The notes beneath the pieces are model-generated. The model was not told the origin of the DNA. It saw only the letters and a program-made list of their open reading frames with translations, and ran no database searches. From JADGNZ01 sp034664845 (GTDB taxonomy: Bacteria > Acidobacteriota > Thermoanaerobaculia > Gp7-AA8): a stretch of DNA of 64,000 nucleotides. A program made the translations under genes and the position numbers. Shown one piece after another: positions 16,462-24,184 of the stretch; within the stretch, counting starts at the first letter, position 1, and every line of letters starts with the position of its first letter. Where the stretch lies: positions 1 to 64,000 of the forward strand of contig JAXDGW010000031.1 in the NCBI GenBank assembly GCA_034664845.1, written 5' to 3'.

Positions 16462-18412
16462 GTTGCATCCAATCGAGCGTGGCGCTTCCATCGAGGCAGT
16501 GCAGTTCCGTGCGTTCGGCCCCGATGTTGATCGCCGCGTAGCCGTAGATTGCACCGGTGGGTGGAAGGACAAAGGCATGGCCCCCGATCTCGATCGTGGC
16601 ACCGCCGGGTGATTGATAGCGAAGCGTCGACCGGCCGGGCTTCGCCAGAAACGAGAGCGCGTCACCGGCGCGGACGGTCCAGCCGCCCTGGTAAAGGAAG
16701 CGCGAGACGGTCCATTCGGGAGGAAAGACCTCACCGCCCTTGTGAATGACATGCGCGTCCTCGAGCTCGACGCGGTCGGCGGGTTTGCGGCCGCAGGTGA
16801 AAGCAGCGAGAAGGAGCGCGGTTAATGCGAGCGGAGCAACAACGCCTGTCATCAACGCTGTCATCCTGAGCCGGCGAAGCGCGGCGAAGGACCCCCTCCC
16901 TTCCTGCTCATCCGCAGGGGGTCCTTCGACCGTCCTTCGGCGGCTCAGGATGACAGCAACTACCACCGCGACGCTGCCCACCGTCGCCGCGAAATTCGGC
17001 CGGATGAAGCTCGGCATCAAACGCGAGAAGTCGCTATGCCACCGCTCGCTCAATGACTCGCCGATGAAGTTCTCGCCGGTGGCGAGGTGAAAGAGCCGCC
17101 AGGGAAAGGCGGCGCCGTGGACGACGAGCATCAGCGTCCAGCCGGCGATGACCGCGGCGGTTCCGGCGCCAATCCGCTCCCACAGCGCGGCGCATCCGAG
17201 AGCGAGGATCGGCATCAGGACGACGATGTAGCGCAGCGGCGGAGACCAGCCACCATGCCATTCCGACCGCGGCACGAGATAGAGAATGTAGAGGAGCGAG
17301 GAGCTGATCCCCAGCCGGAAGCCTTCCGGCATCGTTCGCCAGCGCGGCAGAGCGATGACCGAAAGAACATAGAGCGGCGCCTGAAAAAGAAGGCCGGCGG
17401 CGCCATCGAGCACCAGCCCGAACAAGCCGAGCCAGTAGAAGACCGCGCCGGCCGGCAGCAGCTCGCGCCACGAATGCGTGTTCATCACATTGCCGCTGAT
17501 CAGCCACGCCACAGCAAGCGGTACAGCCACAACTGCCGCCGCGATTGCGAGTTGCCTGCGCGTGCGCAGCGCACGCGCCAGCAGCACGACCGCGATCAGA
17601 CCGAAGCGGATCTTGAGCAGCACCAGTGCGAACACCGCGGCGATCCAGCGGGGCGGGCGCCGCTGCCGCATACCGCGCACGGCCTCGAGGAAGCAGAACG
17701 CCGCCGGCACCTCCGGCCAGATGCGTGTCGCGTAGAAAACGATCGGCGGACCGAACGCGATCAGCGGAAAGAGTGCCCGCGTCGTGCTGTCGGCGATTCC
17801 TTCGTCTTCGAAGAAGCGAACGGTCGACCGAGCCAGCAGCGCTCCGAACAATGCAATGACGGCGAGCGCGCCCGGCAAACCGGCGAGCGCATAGCCGGGC
17901 ATCATCAGAATCGGCAGAAACGGTTCGTGACGCGAGTACTGCTCGCCGTGAGGTCCTCGGGGATCCCCGGGCTGCGGGACGAGATCGGGGCGGCCGGTGT
18001 CGGAGTGGGCAATGTCGCGGTATTGATTGCTGAGATCGAGATCGTGATCGCGCACCAGCGACTCGGTCATCATCAGGTAGTACGGCTCATCACCATCGAT
18101 CGGCGTCCGAAGCTGGAGCGGGATCATCACCGCGTAGCCAACCGCGGCGATGAGAAAGGCGCGGTTCGCGCTCCAGCGCACCTCATCGGCGAAGGCGAGG
18201 AAGGCCAGCGGAATCGAAAGAACGATGGCTCCGAACGTTACCAGCACGAGGTACGAATCGACGTCGATGTGCAGCACGCGGCCATACGGCACGAGAGCGG
18301 CGAACGCCAGCGCGGCGCCGGTCTGCGTGCCCAGGCATCGCCGCAGCGCGCGGCCGCGGAGCGCGATCAGCGGCAGGGCCAGAGCGGCGGCGATGAACAG
18401 CGCGATCTTCAT
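16454..18412 (-). CDS. Large GT-C-like membrane protein with C-terminal soluble domain
   Basis: 652 aa, about 11-13 membrane helices. After the second helix group the first large loop reads IDGDEPYYLMMTESLVRDHD; the acidic DGDEP cluster resembles the catalytic loop of PMT/ArnT-like GT-C transferases. Further on are SRHEPFLPILMMPGYAL and FYATRIWPEVPAA. The C-terminal ~110 residues form an extracytoplasmic beta-rich domain. A 99-bp inverted repeat is inserted in frame near residues 485-518, adding a charged segment between two helices. Overlaps both neighbours (4 and 8 bp). Likely transfers a lipid-linked sugar outside the membrane; substrates unknown. Confidence 0.85.
   Translation of the reverse strand: MKIALFIAAALALPLIALRGRALRRCLGTQTGAALAFAALVPYGRVLHIDVDSYLVLVTFGAIVLSIPLAFLAFADEVRWSANRAFLIAAVGYAVMIPLQLRTPIDGDEPYYLMMTESLVRDHDLDLSNQYRDIAHSDTGRPDLVPQPGDPRGPHGEQYSRHEPFLPILMMPGYALAGLPGALAVIALFGALLARSTVRFFEDEGIADSTTRALFPLIAFGPPIVFYATRIWPEVPAAFCFLEAVRGMRQRRPPRWIAAVFALVLLKIRFGLIAVVLLARALRTRRQLAIAAAVVAVPLAVAWLISGNVMNTHSWRELLPAGAVFYWLGLFGLVLDGAAGLLFQAPLYVLSVIALPRWRTMPEGFRLGISSSLLYILYLVPRSEWHGGWSPPLRYIVVLMPILALGCAALWERIGAGTAAVIAGWTLMLVVHGAAFPWRLFHLATGENFIGESLSERWHSDFSRLMPSFIRPNFAATVGSVAVVVAVILSRRRTVEGPPADEQEGRGSFAALRRLRMTALMTGVVAPLALTALLLAAFTCGRKPADRVELEDAHVIHKGGEVFPPEWTVSRFLYQGGWTVRAGDALSFLAKPGRSTLRYQSPGGATIEIGGHAFVLPPTGAIYGYAAINIGAERTELHCLDGSATLDWMQHD
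16859..16957. repeat. Complete TCATCCTGAG-family element in frame inside CDS
   Basis: From CTGTCATCCTGAG to CTCAGGATGACAG, 99 bp, a multiple of three, with inner arms GGACCCCCT and AGGGGGTCC. Read on the minus strand it adds 33 codons without a stop (SRRRTVEGPP...ALRRLRMTA) to the membrane-protein gene. Same family as 1-119 and 47697-47855. Confidence 0.88.
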
Positions 18413-19689
18413 CGTGACGGATACTCGACCGAATCAACCTGCAGTCTCGATCCCGGACGCAGATCGGTAGCGGCAACCACGCGGAGCGAGGCGATGTCCG
18501 ATGGGCAGACGATCGTCACGCGCCCTGCACCGACAACCCAGGCGTTCACGCCGTAGTCGCGGATCTCGCCCGGCGAGTCGCGCGGCAGCGGATTGCGCGA
18601 GGCGAAGAACTGCTCGCGGCGCATGAATCCGTAGTCGGCCACGTCGCCGGTACGAATCGGACGGACGGTCACGTGGCCGCGCTGATCCGTCGCCTCGATC
18701 GCGCCGATCACGCGTCCCGTCCGAAAGCGCTCGAAGTGCCCGCCGCTCATCGTCACGACGGCCTGCCGGACATGAGACGGCACCGCGACCGGCAGCGACT
18801 CGCCCGCGGCCAGCGCGCGAGGAATCATCTGCACTTCGCCAGCCGGCGGCGCGTAGCTGCGAACGACCGGGAGCGCCCGTGCCACGATTCCGCTCCACGG
18901 CCATAGCGCGAAAACAGTAAGGGCCGCGGCATACGACAACGGCCGCACGCGCTCGATGAGCGGAACGAGGAAGACGATCGCTGCGGCGACGTAAATCGTG
19001 GCAAGCGAATAGCGGGCGAAGAAGGCGCAGAGGAGGAGCGCCGCGGCGACAATCGCGGTCGCGATGTTGCGCGGTCGCGAGGTGGCGCGGCGCTCGTCCG
19101 CAACGGTGCCGCGAGACTGCGCGACTCCGAGACCGCGCACCGCAAGCACGAGCACCGCAACGGCGAACGGCAGAAACGTCATCAACCCCGCCCGAACCGG
19201 CGTCGTCACCGCGACCGCCAACACGGCAATCAGGAACGCCGGCGTCCCGCCGGCTGGCCCGGCGGCGTCCCGCCGCCGCGGCATCGCGAAGAGCAAAGCA
19301 ATGCTGCCTGCCATCACGACCAGCTCGCGAACGATCCGCAGGTCCTGCAATGGAATCCAGCGAAGCAGAACGATTCCGACGATGGTCAGCGCGATTTCCG
19401 GCGGCGGGACGCCGCCGGGCCAGCCGGCGGGACGCCGGCGTTCCGTCGCGCCGTGCGCGATCGCCGCGGCGCCATATGCGACAGACACGATCACGCCGTA
19501 CGCAAGCAGCCGCGTCCGCTCGTCCGCCAGCGTCATCATCGCCACGATCAGCAACGGCACGGCGCACATCACGGCGGCCGCCCATCGCGTCCCGCGCGCG
19601 GCCCAGGCGCAGACGAGCACGAGCGCGATGACCAGCGGGAGGTGGGCGTCGATCGGCGTCGTCAGCACATCAGGGGGCGTCGTCAGCAC
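18409..19689 (-). CDS. Polytopic membrane protein with repeat insertions
   Basis: 426 aa from GTG at 19689, overlapping the dapF stop; a second GTG at 19668 in an identical context is equally possible. The much longer open frame upstream is antisense-type shadow over dapF. About ten hydrophobic helices, then a C-terminal extracytoplasmic domain of ~150 residues (MSGGHFERFRTGR, RREQFFASRNPLPRDSPG). Two kinds of inverted repeat lie in frame in inter-helix loops (19065-19139, 19231-19444). No catalytic motif recognised; it could be a GT-C relative or a polymerase-type protein of the glycan pathway. ATGA overlap with the next gene. Confidence 0.7.
   Translation of the reverse strand: MLTTPPDVLTTPIDAHLPLVIALVLVCAWAARGTRWAAAVMCAVPLLIVAMMTLADERTRLLAYGVIVSVAYGAAAIAHGATERRRPAGWPGGVPPPEIALTIVGIVLLRWIPLQDLRIVRELVVMAGSIALLFAMPRRRDAAGPAGGTPAFLIAVLAVAVTTPVRAGLMTFLPFAVAVLVLAVRGLGVAQSRGTVADERRATSRPRNIATAIVAAALLLCAFFARYSLATIYVAAAIVFLVPLIERVRPLSYAAALTVFALWPWSGIVARALPVVRSYAPPAGEVQMIPRALAAGESLPVAVPSHVRQAVVTMSGGHFERFRTGRVIGAIEATDQRGHVTVRPIRTGDVADYGFMRREQFFASRNPLPRDSPGEIRDYGVNAWVVGAGRVTIVCPSDIASLRVVAATDLRPGSRLQVDSVEYPSR
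19065..19139. repeat. In-frame GGTCGCGAGG/CCGAGACCGCG inverted repeat inside CDS
   Basis: Arm 19065-19090 (GTTGCGCGGTCGCGAGGTGG) and complementary arm 19109-19139 (GCCGCGAGACTGCGCGACTC) encode a GLGVAQSRG...TSRPRNIAT loop. Same family as 6311-6391 and 12661-12767. Confidence 0.75.
19231..19444. repeat. Inverted pair of GCCGGCGGGACGCCGGC repeats inside CDS
   Basis: Copy 19231-19278 (GAACGCCGGCGTCCCGCCGG and onward) and inverted copy 19399-19444 are near-perfect complements. They flank two native helices and encode loop peptides RRRDAAGPAGGTPA and ERRRPAGWPGGVPPPE. The palindrome skeleton matches the element at 4289-4480. Confidence 0.8.
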
Positions 19690-20546
19690 ATCACGTTCTC
19701 GGCCGGATTGCGGACCCACTCCGGATCGAATCCTTCGATCGTCTCCGGCGTCATCGAGGCGCGGTAGACGACGCGGGCATCGCCGCGGAGCTGGACATGC
19801 CGAGGCTCGCCATCGTTGACGGTGAAGAAGACTTCGAGCGTGATTCCGCTCCGCGTCAGCACCTTCACCGGCGGCTTCGTCTTCCCGAAAAGCGCGCTCG
19901 TCACTGCCGACGCGACGACGCCCGAGCCGCACGAGAGCGTCTCCGCTTCAACGCCTCGCTCGTAGGTCCGCACTTCGATCGAGCCAGGCTCGCGGACGAC
20001 GACGAAGTTGATGTTGGCGCCGGCCGGCTGCAGGCCGGGATGCATGCGCAGAGCACGGCCGAGCGGAACGATGTCCTGCGACCAGAGGTTGTCGCGCAGG
20101 AAGACGACGTAGTGCGGCACGCCGACCATGATCGAGCTGCCGTGAATGACTGTCTCGCCAACGGTCAGGGCGCGATCCGGCTGAAACGAGCGTGGCGGCG
20201 GAAGAGACAGCGTCACCTGACCGCCGTCGCTCACCTCGGCGCCCACCACACCGGCGCCGGTCTCGATCGTCATTCGCTTTGGCGCGATCACATTGACTAG
20301 CGCAAAACGCGCCGCGCAGCGCGTGCCGTTGGCGCAGAAGTCCGCCTCCGATCCATCCGCGTTCAGGTAGCGCATGCGAAACGTGGCTCGAGCGGTGTTC
20401 TCGATGAGAATGACCCCATCGGCGCCGACAGAAAGATGCGGCGTGCAGATGCGCCGTGTAAGCGCAACGGCATCGGCGACGCGGCCGGAGCGATTGTCGA
20501 TGATGACAAAGTCGTTTCCGCCCCCGGCCATCTTCAGGAAGGTCAT
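19683..20546 (-). CDS. dapF: Diaminopimelate epimerase
   Basis: Interconverts LL- and meso-diaminopimelate for lysine and peptidoglycan synthesis; cytosolic. 287 aa from ATG at 20546 (product MTFLKMAGGGNDF); the frame could start ten codons earlier. Both catalytic cysteines are visible: C71 in DFCANGTRC and C206 in LSCGSGVVA. The first motif has Ala where most relatives have Gly after the Cys. It heads the minus-strand glycan gene chain, its stop overlapping the GTG of the next gene; this may be chance co-transcription. The 224 bp upstream to the divergent VWFA gene hold no gene and should contain both promoters. Confidence 0.94.
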   Translation of the reverse strand: MTFLKMAGGGNDFVIIDNRSGRVADAVALTRRICTPHLSVGADGVILIENTARATFRMRYLNADGSEADFCANGTRCAARFALVNVIAPKRMTIETGAGVVGAEVSDGGQVTLSLPPPRSFQPDRALTVGETVIHGSSIMVGVPHYVVFLRDNLWSQDIVPLGRALRMHPGLQPAGANINFVVVREPGSIEVRTYERGVEAETLSCGSGVVASAVTSALFGKTKPPVKVLTRSGITLEVFFTVNDGEPRHVQLRGDARVVYRASMTPETIEGFDPEWVRNPAENVMC

Positions 20547-20770
20547 CGGATCTTGTTTCGGCGGTTGCATTTGCATGAGTTGCGCATGAACGGCGGACGA
20601 GCCTGCCCGGCCGGAAGTTTTCGTGCCGGGCTGGGGTTCCGACCGGCGGCTTATTCTCGCATGTAACGGCGCGCTCTCCCGATTCGTCTAGAACGTGAGG
20701 ACGCACCAGCGCCGGGAGCCGCCCTCCATCGGCAACGTCCGACATCTCGCTATCAATCGGAGCATATTTC

Positions 20771-22462
20771 GTGAAACGACTTCGCTTCACTCGCGTCACC
20801 TCGGCCGTCCTCATCGCAGCCCTTACCGCCGGACCACTCCTCGCCCAGCAAAAGTCTCAGCCTGAGCTGCCCAAGCTCGTCGAGAACATCGACGTCCGCG
20901 TCATCGGCGTCGATGTCGTCGTCACCGACAGGAAGGGCAATCCGGTTACCGGCCTGAGCAAGGAGGACTTCCAGGTCTTCGAGAATGGCCTGGAAAAGCC
21001 CATCTCGAACTTCTACGAGATCGACGGAAGGGTTGCCAAGCCGGCCATCGCCGCGGTTCCCGTTCCCGGCGCACCGCCCGCTCCTGTCGCGCCGAAGGAA
21101 GAGGTCAGCGAACAGTTGAAGCGCCGCATCATTCTCTACATCGACAACCTCTCCCTCGCTCCCTTCAACCGCAACCGCGTCTTCAAGCAGATGAAAGAGT
21201 TCATCAAGGACGTCATGCGTCCCGGCGACGAAGCGATGCTGGCGACGTACAACCGAAGCCTGAAGGTGCGTGTGCCGTTCACGCGCGATCCCATTCAAAT
21301 CCAGCAGATGCTCGACTCCGTCGCCGGTGAATCGGGATTTGGAATCGCGAACCGGAGCGAGGCGAAGGACGTAATGAGCCGCATCCGCGACGCCCAGAAC
21401 TACGACGAAGCTCTCGCCAACGCCCGGAACTACGCCTCCTCCGTCGACCACGATCTGCGCCAGAGCGTGGAGTCGATCAATGGGCTCCTGACGACGCTTG
21501 CCGGCGTGGAGGGGAAGAAACTCCTCGTCCTGACGACCGAAGGATTCCAGATTCAACCCGGACGCGAAGTCTTCGCGATGATCGATGAAGTGGCGCGCGA
21601 GAAAAGCTGGCAATCGAGCTCGATGCTCGAAGCGATGAGCTACAACGGCGCTCCGCTGATCGAATCGATCGCCAAGACGGCCAACGCCAACGGCATCACG
21701 CTCTATGCGATTCACGCCGGCGGACTCGGCGCCGGCAACGAAGGAAGCGGCGCAGACAACCAGCAGGCCATCCCCTACAACGTCACCTCGGCAGGCCTTT
21801 CCAACACGACCGAATCGCTCCAGCTCATGACCGAGCTCACCGGTGGTCTGGCCGCCACGCGCACCAACAACTTTGCCGGCGCCTTCAAGAACATCGAGCG
21901 CGATCTCGACGCGTACTACTCGCTCGGCTACCGCGCCGGAACGGAGCGCGTCGACCGCCAGCGCACACTCGAAGTACGCGTGAAGAACAAAGCGCTGACC
22001 GTCCGCAATCGTCAAACGTTCGTCGAGAAGTCGACGTTCCAGGACATGAGCGACCGCGTCATCGCAAACCTTCTATACAAGACGAAGACGAACGATCTCG
22101 GCGTCCGCGTCAAGGTCAACTCGCCGATCCCCGCCGACGATCTTTTCAAGATCCCTGTCGAGGTGCAGATCCCGGTCGATAACCTCACGCTCCTGCCGCA
22201 GGGCGAGGCCTACATGGGCGGCTTCTCCATCTACGTCGTCGTCGGAAACAAGGACGGCGACATGTCGGACGTCTCGCGCAAGTCACACCAGATCACGATT
22301 CCGGTCGGCGACTTCCCGAAGACCAAGGGGAAGTACTACACCTACACGCTCGATCTGATGTGCGAGCGCGGCCTGAACAAAATCTCCATCGGCGTGGTCG
22401 ACGACGTCTCGAACATCAGCGGCTTCGACCGGCAACAGGTGATCGCACAGGACCTTCGGTAG
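20771..22462 (+). CDS. Secreted VWFA-related protein (Acidobacterial type)
   Basis: 563 aa from a GTG start. N-terminal signal peptide (VLIAALTAGPLLAQ, cleavage after about 25). A domain VRVIGVDVVVTDRKGNPVTG...DFQVFENGLEKPI precedes a von Willebrand A-like domain beginning RRIILYIDNLSLAPFNRNR (about 115-340), which shows the D-x-S start of a MIDAS-like site. A beta-rich C-terminal region follows. This build (DF.VFENG plus VWFA) matches the VWFA-related Acidobacterial family (TIGR03436 type). Role unknown; such proteins are exported and probably act in the periplasm or at the surface. Monocistronic or leading the small-protein genes downstream (63-bp gap). Confidence 0.88.
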   Translation: MKRLRFTRVTSAVLIAALTAGPLLAQQKSQPELPKLVENIDVRVIGVDVVVTDRKGNPVTGLSKEDFQVFENGLEKPISNFYEIDGRVAKPAIAAVPVPGAPPAPVAPKEEVSEQLKRRIILYIDNLSLAPFNRNRVFKQMKEFIKDVMRPGDEAMLATYNRSLKVRVPFTRDPIQIQQMLDSVAGESGFGIANRSEAKDVMSRIRDAQNYDEALANARNYASSVDHDLRQSVESINGLLTTLAGVEGKKLLVLTTEGFQIQPGREVFAMIDEVAREKSWQSSSMLEAMSYNGAPLIESIAKTANANGITLYAIHAGGLGAGNEGSGADNQQAIPYNVTSAGLSNTTESLQLMTELTGGLAATRTNNFAGAFKNIERDLDAYYSLGYRAGTERVDRQRTLEVRVKNKALTVRNRQTFVEKSTFQDMSDRVIANLLYKTKTNDLGVRVKVNSPIPADDLFKIPVEVQIPVDNLTLLPQGEAYMGGFSIYVVVGNKDGDMSDVSRKSHQITIPVGDFPKTKGKYYTYTLDLMCERGLNKISIGVVDDVSNISGFDRQQVIAQDLR

Positions 22463-22525
22463 CGTCTCGTTCCACATAAGGTAGAGGTTTGCATCACTTC
22501 GCGATTTCCGAGGTAGCCTCGGGAT

Positions 22526-22768
22526 GTGAAGAACGTATCTCGCGCGAATGGCAAGCTCGTGGCAGATCGAGTCGCGGAGGGTCTTCGCGAAGCGGCCCTT
22601 CTGTGGTTCGTATTCTCGGCGCTGGACGCGTTGATCAGCGGCCGCCTTACGCCGTTCTGGCTGACGGCGAATTCGCTCGGTTCGATTGCAGTTTGGACGG
22701 TCGGGATGTACGTTGAAATTGTCGTGAAGAAGCCAGTTGAGACTGTAATGAAGGAGGAGCCGACATGA
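22526..22768 (+). CDS. Small membrane protein, 80 aa
   Basis: GTG start at 22526. The central region carries two hydrophobic segments (EAALLWFVFSALDALISG and SLGSIAVWTVGMYVEIVV) flanked by charged ends. The stop overlaps the ATG of the following small gene (ATGA), supporting real translation of both. No family recognised. It begins a run of three tiny membrane-protein genes between the VWFA gene and the convergent moxR. Confidence 0.55.
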   Translation: MKNVSRANGKLVADRVAEGLREAALLWFVFSALDALISGRLTPFWLTANSLGSIAVWTVGMYVEIVVKKPVETVMKEEPT

Positions 22769-22953
22769 ACCCGATGATCTATGCCGCAGAGATCAATCCG
22801 ATGTACTACGGGACATTGGCATTCCTGCTCTTTGCCGGCATGCTGGCGAGCATCGGCTTCTGGGCTATTCACAGCGTTCGCCGGAACGATCGGGAGGAAG
22901 CGAACGCCGCTTCGGCCGCGGCACAGGATTCTCGCTCACGAACCGCTGAATGA
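22765..22953 (+). CDS. Small single-pass membrane protein, tandem copy 1
   Basis: 62 aa. The N-terminal AAEINPMYYGTLAFLLFAGM leads into one transmembrane helix (through GMLASIGFWAIHS), followed by a short basic/acidic tail ending SRSRTAE. Strongly similar to 23000-23185. Translationally coupled to the 80-aa gene upstream (4-bp overlap). Family and function not recognised. Confidence 0.6.
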   Translation: MNPMIYAAEINPMYYGTLAFLLFAGMLASIGFWAIHSVRRNDREEANAASAAAQDSRSRTAE

Positions 22954-22999
22954 ACCGCGCAATGGCTTATTGCGAGGAAGTCGTCATAAGAGCAGCAGG

Positions 23000-23185
23000 A
23001 TGATCGCGATAATCCCCGCCGCCGAGATCAACCCGATGTACTACGGAACTTTGGCGTTCCTGATGCTTTCAGGAATGCTCGCCAGCATCGGATTCTGGGC
23101 TCTTCACAACTTGAAGAAAGAGAAGAAGCGGCAGATCGGATTCTCTACCGCGGCACCGGAATCTCGCTCACGAGCCGCTGAATGA
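23000..23185 (+). CDS. Small single-pass membrane protein, tandem copy 2
   Basis: 61 aa from ATG at 23000. Shares AEINPMYYGTLAFL, GMLASIGFWALH and the tail ESRSRAAE with copy 1; the middle of the tail is more basic (LKKEKKRQ). The amino-acid core is conserved while many third positions differ, suggesting selection on the protein. The last 41 bp overlap the 3' end of moxR on the other strand, so part of the tail is dictated by the MoxR C-terminus. Confidence 0.6.
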   Translation: MIAIIPAAEINPMYYGTLAFLMLSGMLASIGFWALHNLKKEKKRQIGFSTAAPESRSRAAE

Positions 23186-24107
23186 ACCGCTGCTCCGGCG
23201 AACCGTCAGCGCGCAGAAGGCGGCGGTCCTTCATCACGATCCGGTGCGACAACACCGGCCCTGCCAGCCGCTTCACATCCTCCGGGATCACGAAGTCGCG
23301 GCCTTGCACCATCGCCAGCGCCTGGCACGCCTTGAAGTACGTCAGCGCGCCGCGCGTCGAAACGCCGAGGGCAGCTTCGGCGTGCGTGCGGGTGGTCTCC
23401 ACGATCGCCATCAAGTAATCGACCAGCGACTCGTTCACGTGAATCGTCGGCACCTGCGCCTGCAGATCGCGCACTTCCTGCTCATCGAGGACCGGCTCGA
23501 GATGCTCCAACGCATCCTGCGCGCCGCCGGAGCGAAGGAGCTTCTTTTCGTCAGTCGGATTCGGATAGCCGATCGTGAGCTTCATCAGAAAACGGTCGAG
23601 CTGCGACTCCGGCAGCGGGTACGTCCCCACATGCTCGATCGGATTTTGCGTGGCCAGGACGAGGAACGGATCGGGCAGCGGCAGGCGCTTTTTCTCGATC
23701 GAGATCATCCCCTCGCTCATCGCTTCGAGCAGCGCCGACTGCGACTTCGGTGTGGCGCGGTTGATCTCGTCCGCCAGCAGGATGTTGGTGAAGACAGGCC
23801 CGGAGATGAACTCGAACTCCTGCGCATCCTGGTTGTAGATCGTCACGCCGACGATGTCCGCGGGCAAGAGGTCGCTCGTGAACTGGATGCGCTGAAACGA
23901 TAGCGACAGCGACCGCGCCAGAGCGTGCGCCAGCATCGTCTTGCCGACGCCCGGCACGTCTTCGAGGAGGATGTGGCCTTTCGACAAGAGCGCCGCGATA
24001 CAGAACTGCACCACCTCGCTCTTGCCTCGAATGACGCGCTCGACATTCGCCTGTAATGCAGCGATCTTCTCGAACGTCGGATGGCGCGGAATCGGTTGCG
24101 TCGTCAT
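23145..24107 (-). CDS. MoxR-family AAA+ ATPase
   Basis: 320 aa. Walker A in EDVPGVGKT (about 50-58), Walker B LLADEINRA, sensor 1 ATQNPIE, and the arginine-finger region LDRF. The C-terminal helical lid has VIPEDVKRLAGPVLSHRI, as in MoxR proteins. These are chaperone-like ATPases that usually work with DUF58 and VWA-domain partners encoded next to them; here no DUF58 gene is adjacent and the nearest VWA gene is on the opposite strand beyond the three small membrane genes. The end overlaps the 61-aa gene by 41 bp. Confidence 0.93.
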   Translation of the reverse strand: MTTQPIPRHPTFEKIAALQANVERVIRGKSEVVQFCIAALLSKGHILLEDVPGVGKTMLAHALARSLSLSFQRIQFTSDLLPADIVGVTIYNQDAQEFEFISGPVFTNILLADEINRATPKSQSALLEAMSEGMISIEKKRLPLPDPFLVLATQNPIEHVGTYPLPESQLDRFLMKLTIGYPNPTDEKKLLRSGGAQDALEHLEPVLDEQEVRDLQAQVPTIHVNESLVDYLMAIVETTRTHAEAALGVSTRGALTYFKACQALAMVQGRDFVIPEDVKRLAGPVLSHRIVMKDRRLLRADGSPEQRFIQRLVSEIPVPR

Positions 24108-24184
24108 TTCAAAGTGTCCGCTGCAACAGACCTGACCGGCACCTCATTTCGACGCGCTGTCACGCCCGCTGTCACGCTCGCACG

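Noticed and set aside
18409..19932. Full 507-codon frame for the membrane protein after dapF
   Set aside because: The first ~80 residues overlap dapF on the same strand in another frame and are Arg/Asp-rich with no helix; the GTG at the dapF stop fits the coupling seen throughout the operon.
20753..22015. 420-codon minus-strand open frame over the VWFA gene
   Set aside because: The plus strand encodes a signal peptide and recognisable domains; the antisense frame has no recognisable content and results from high GC.
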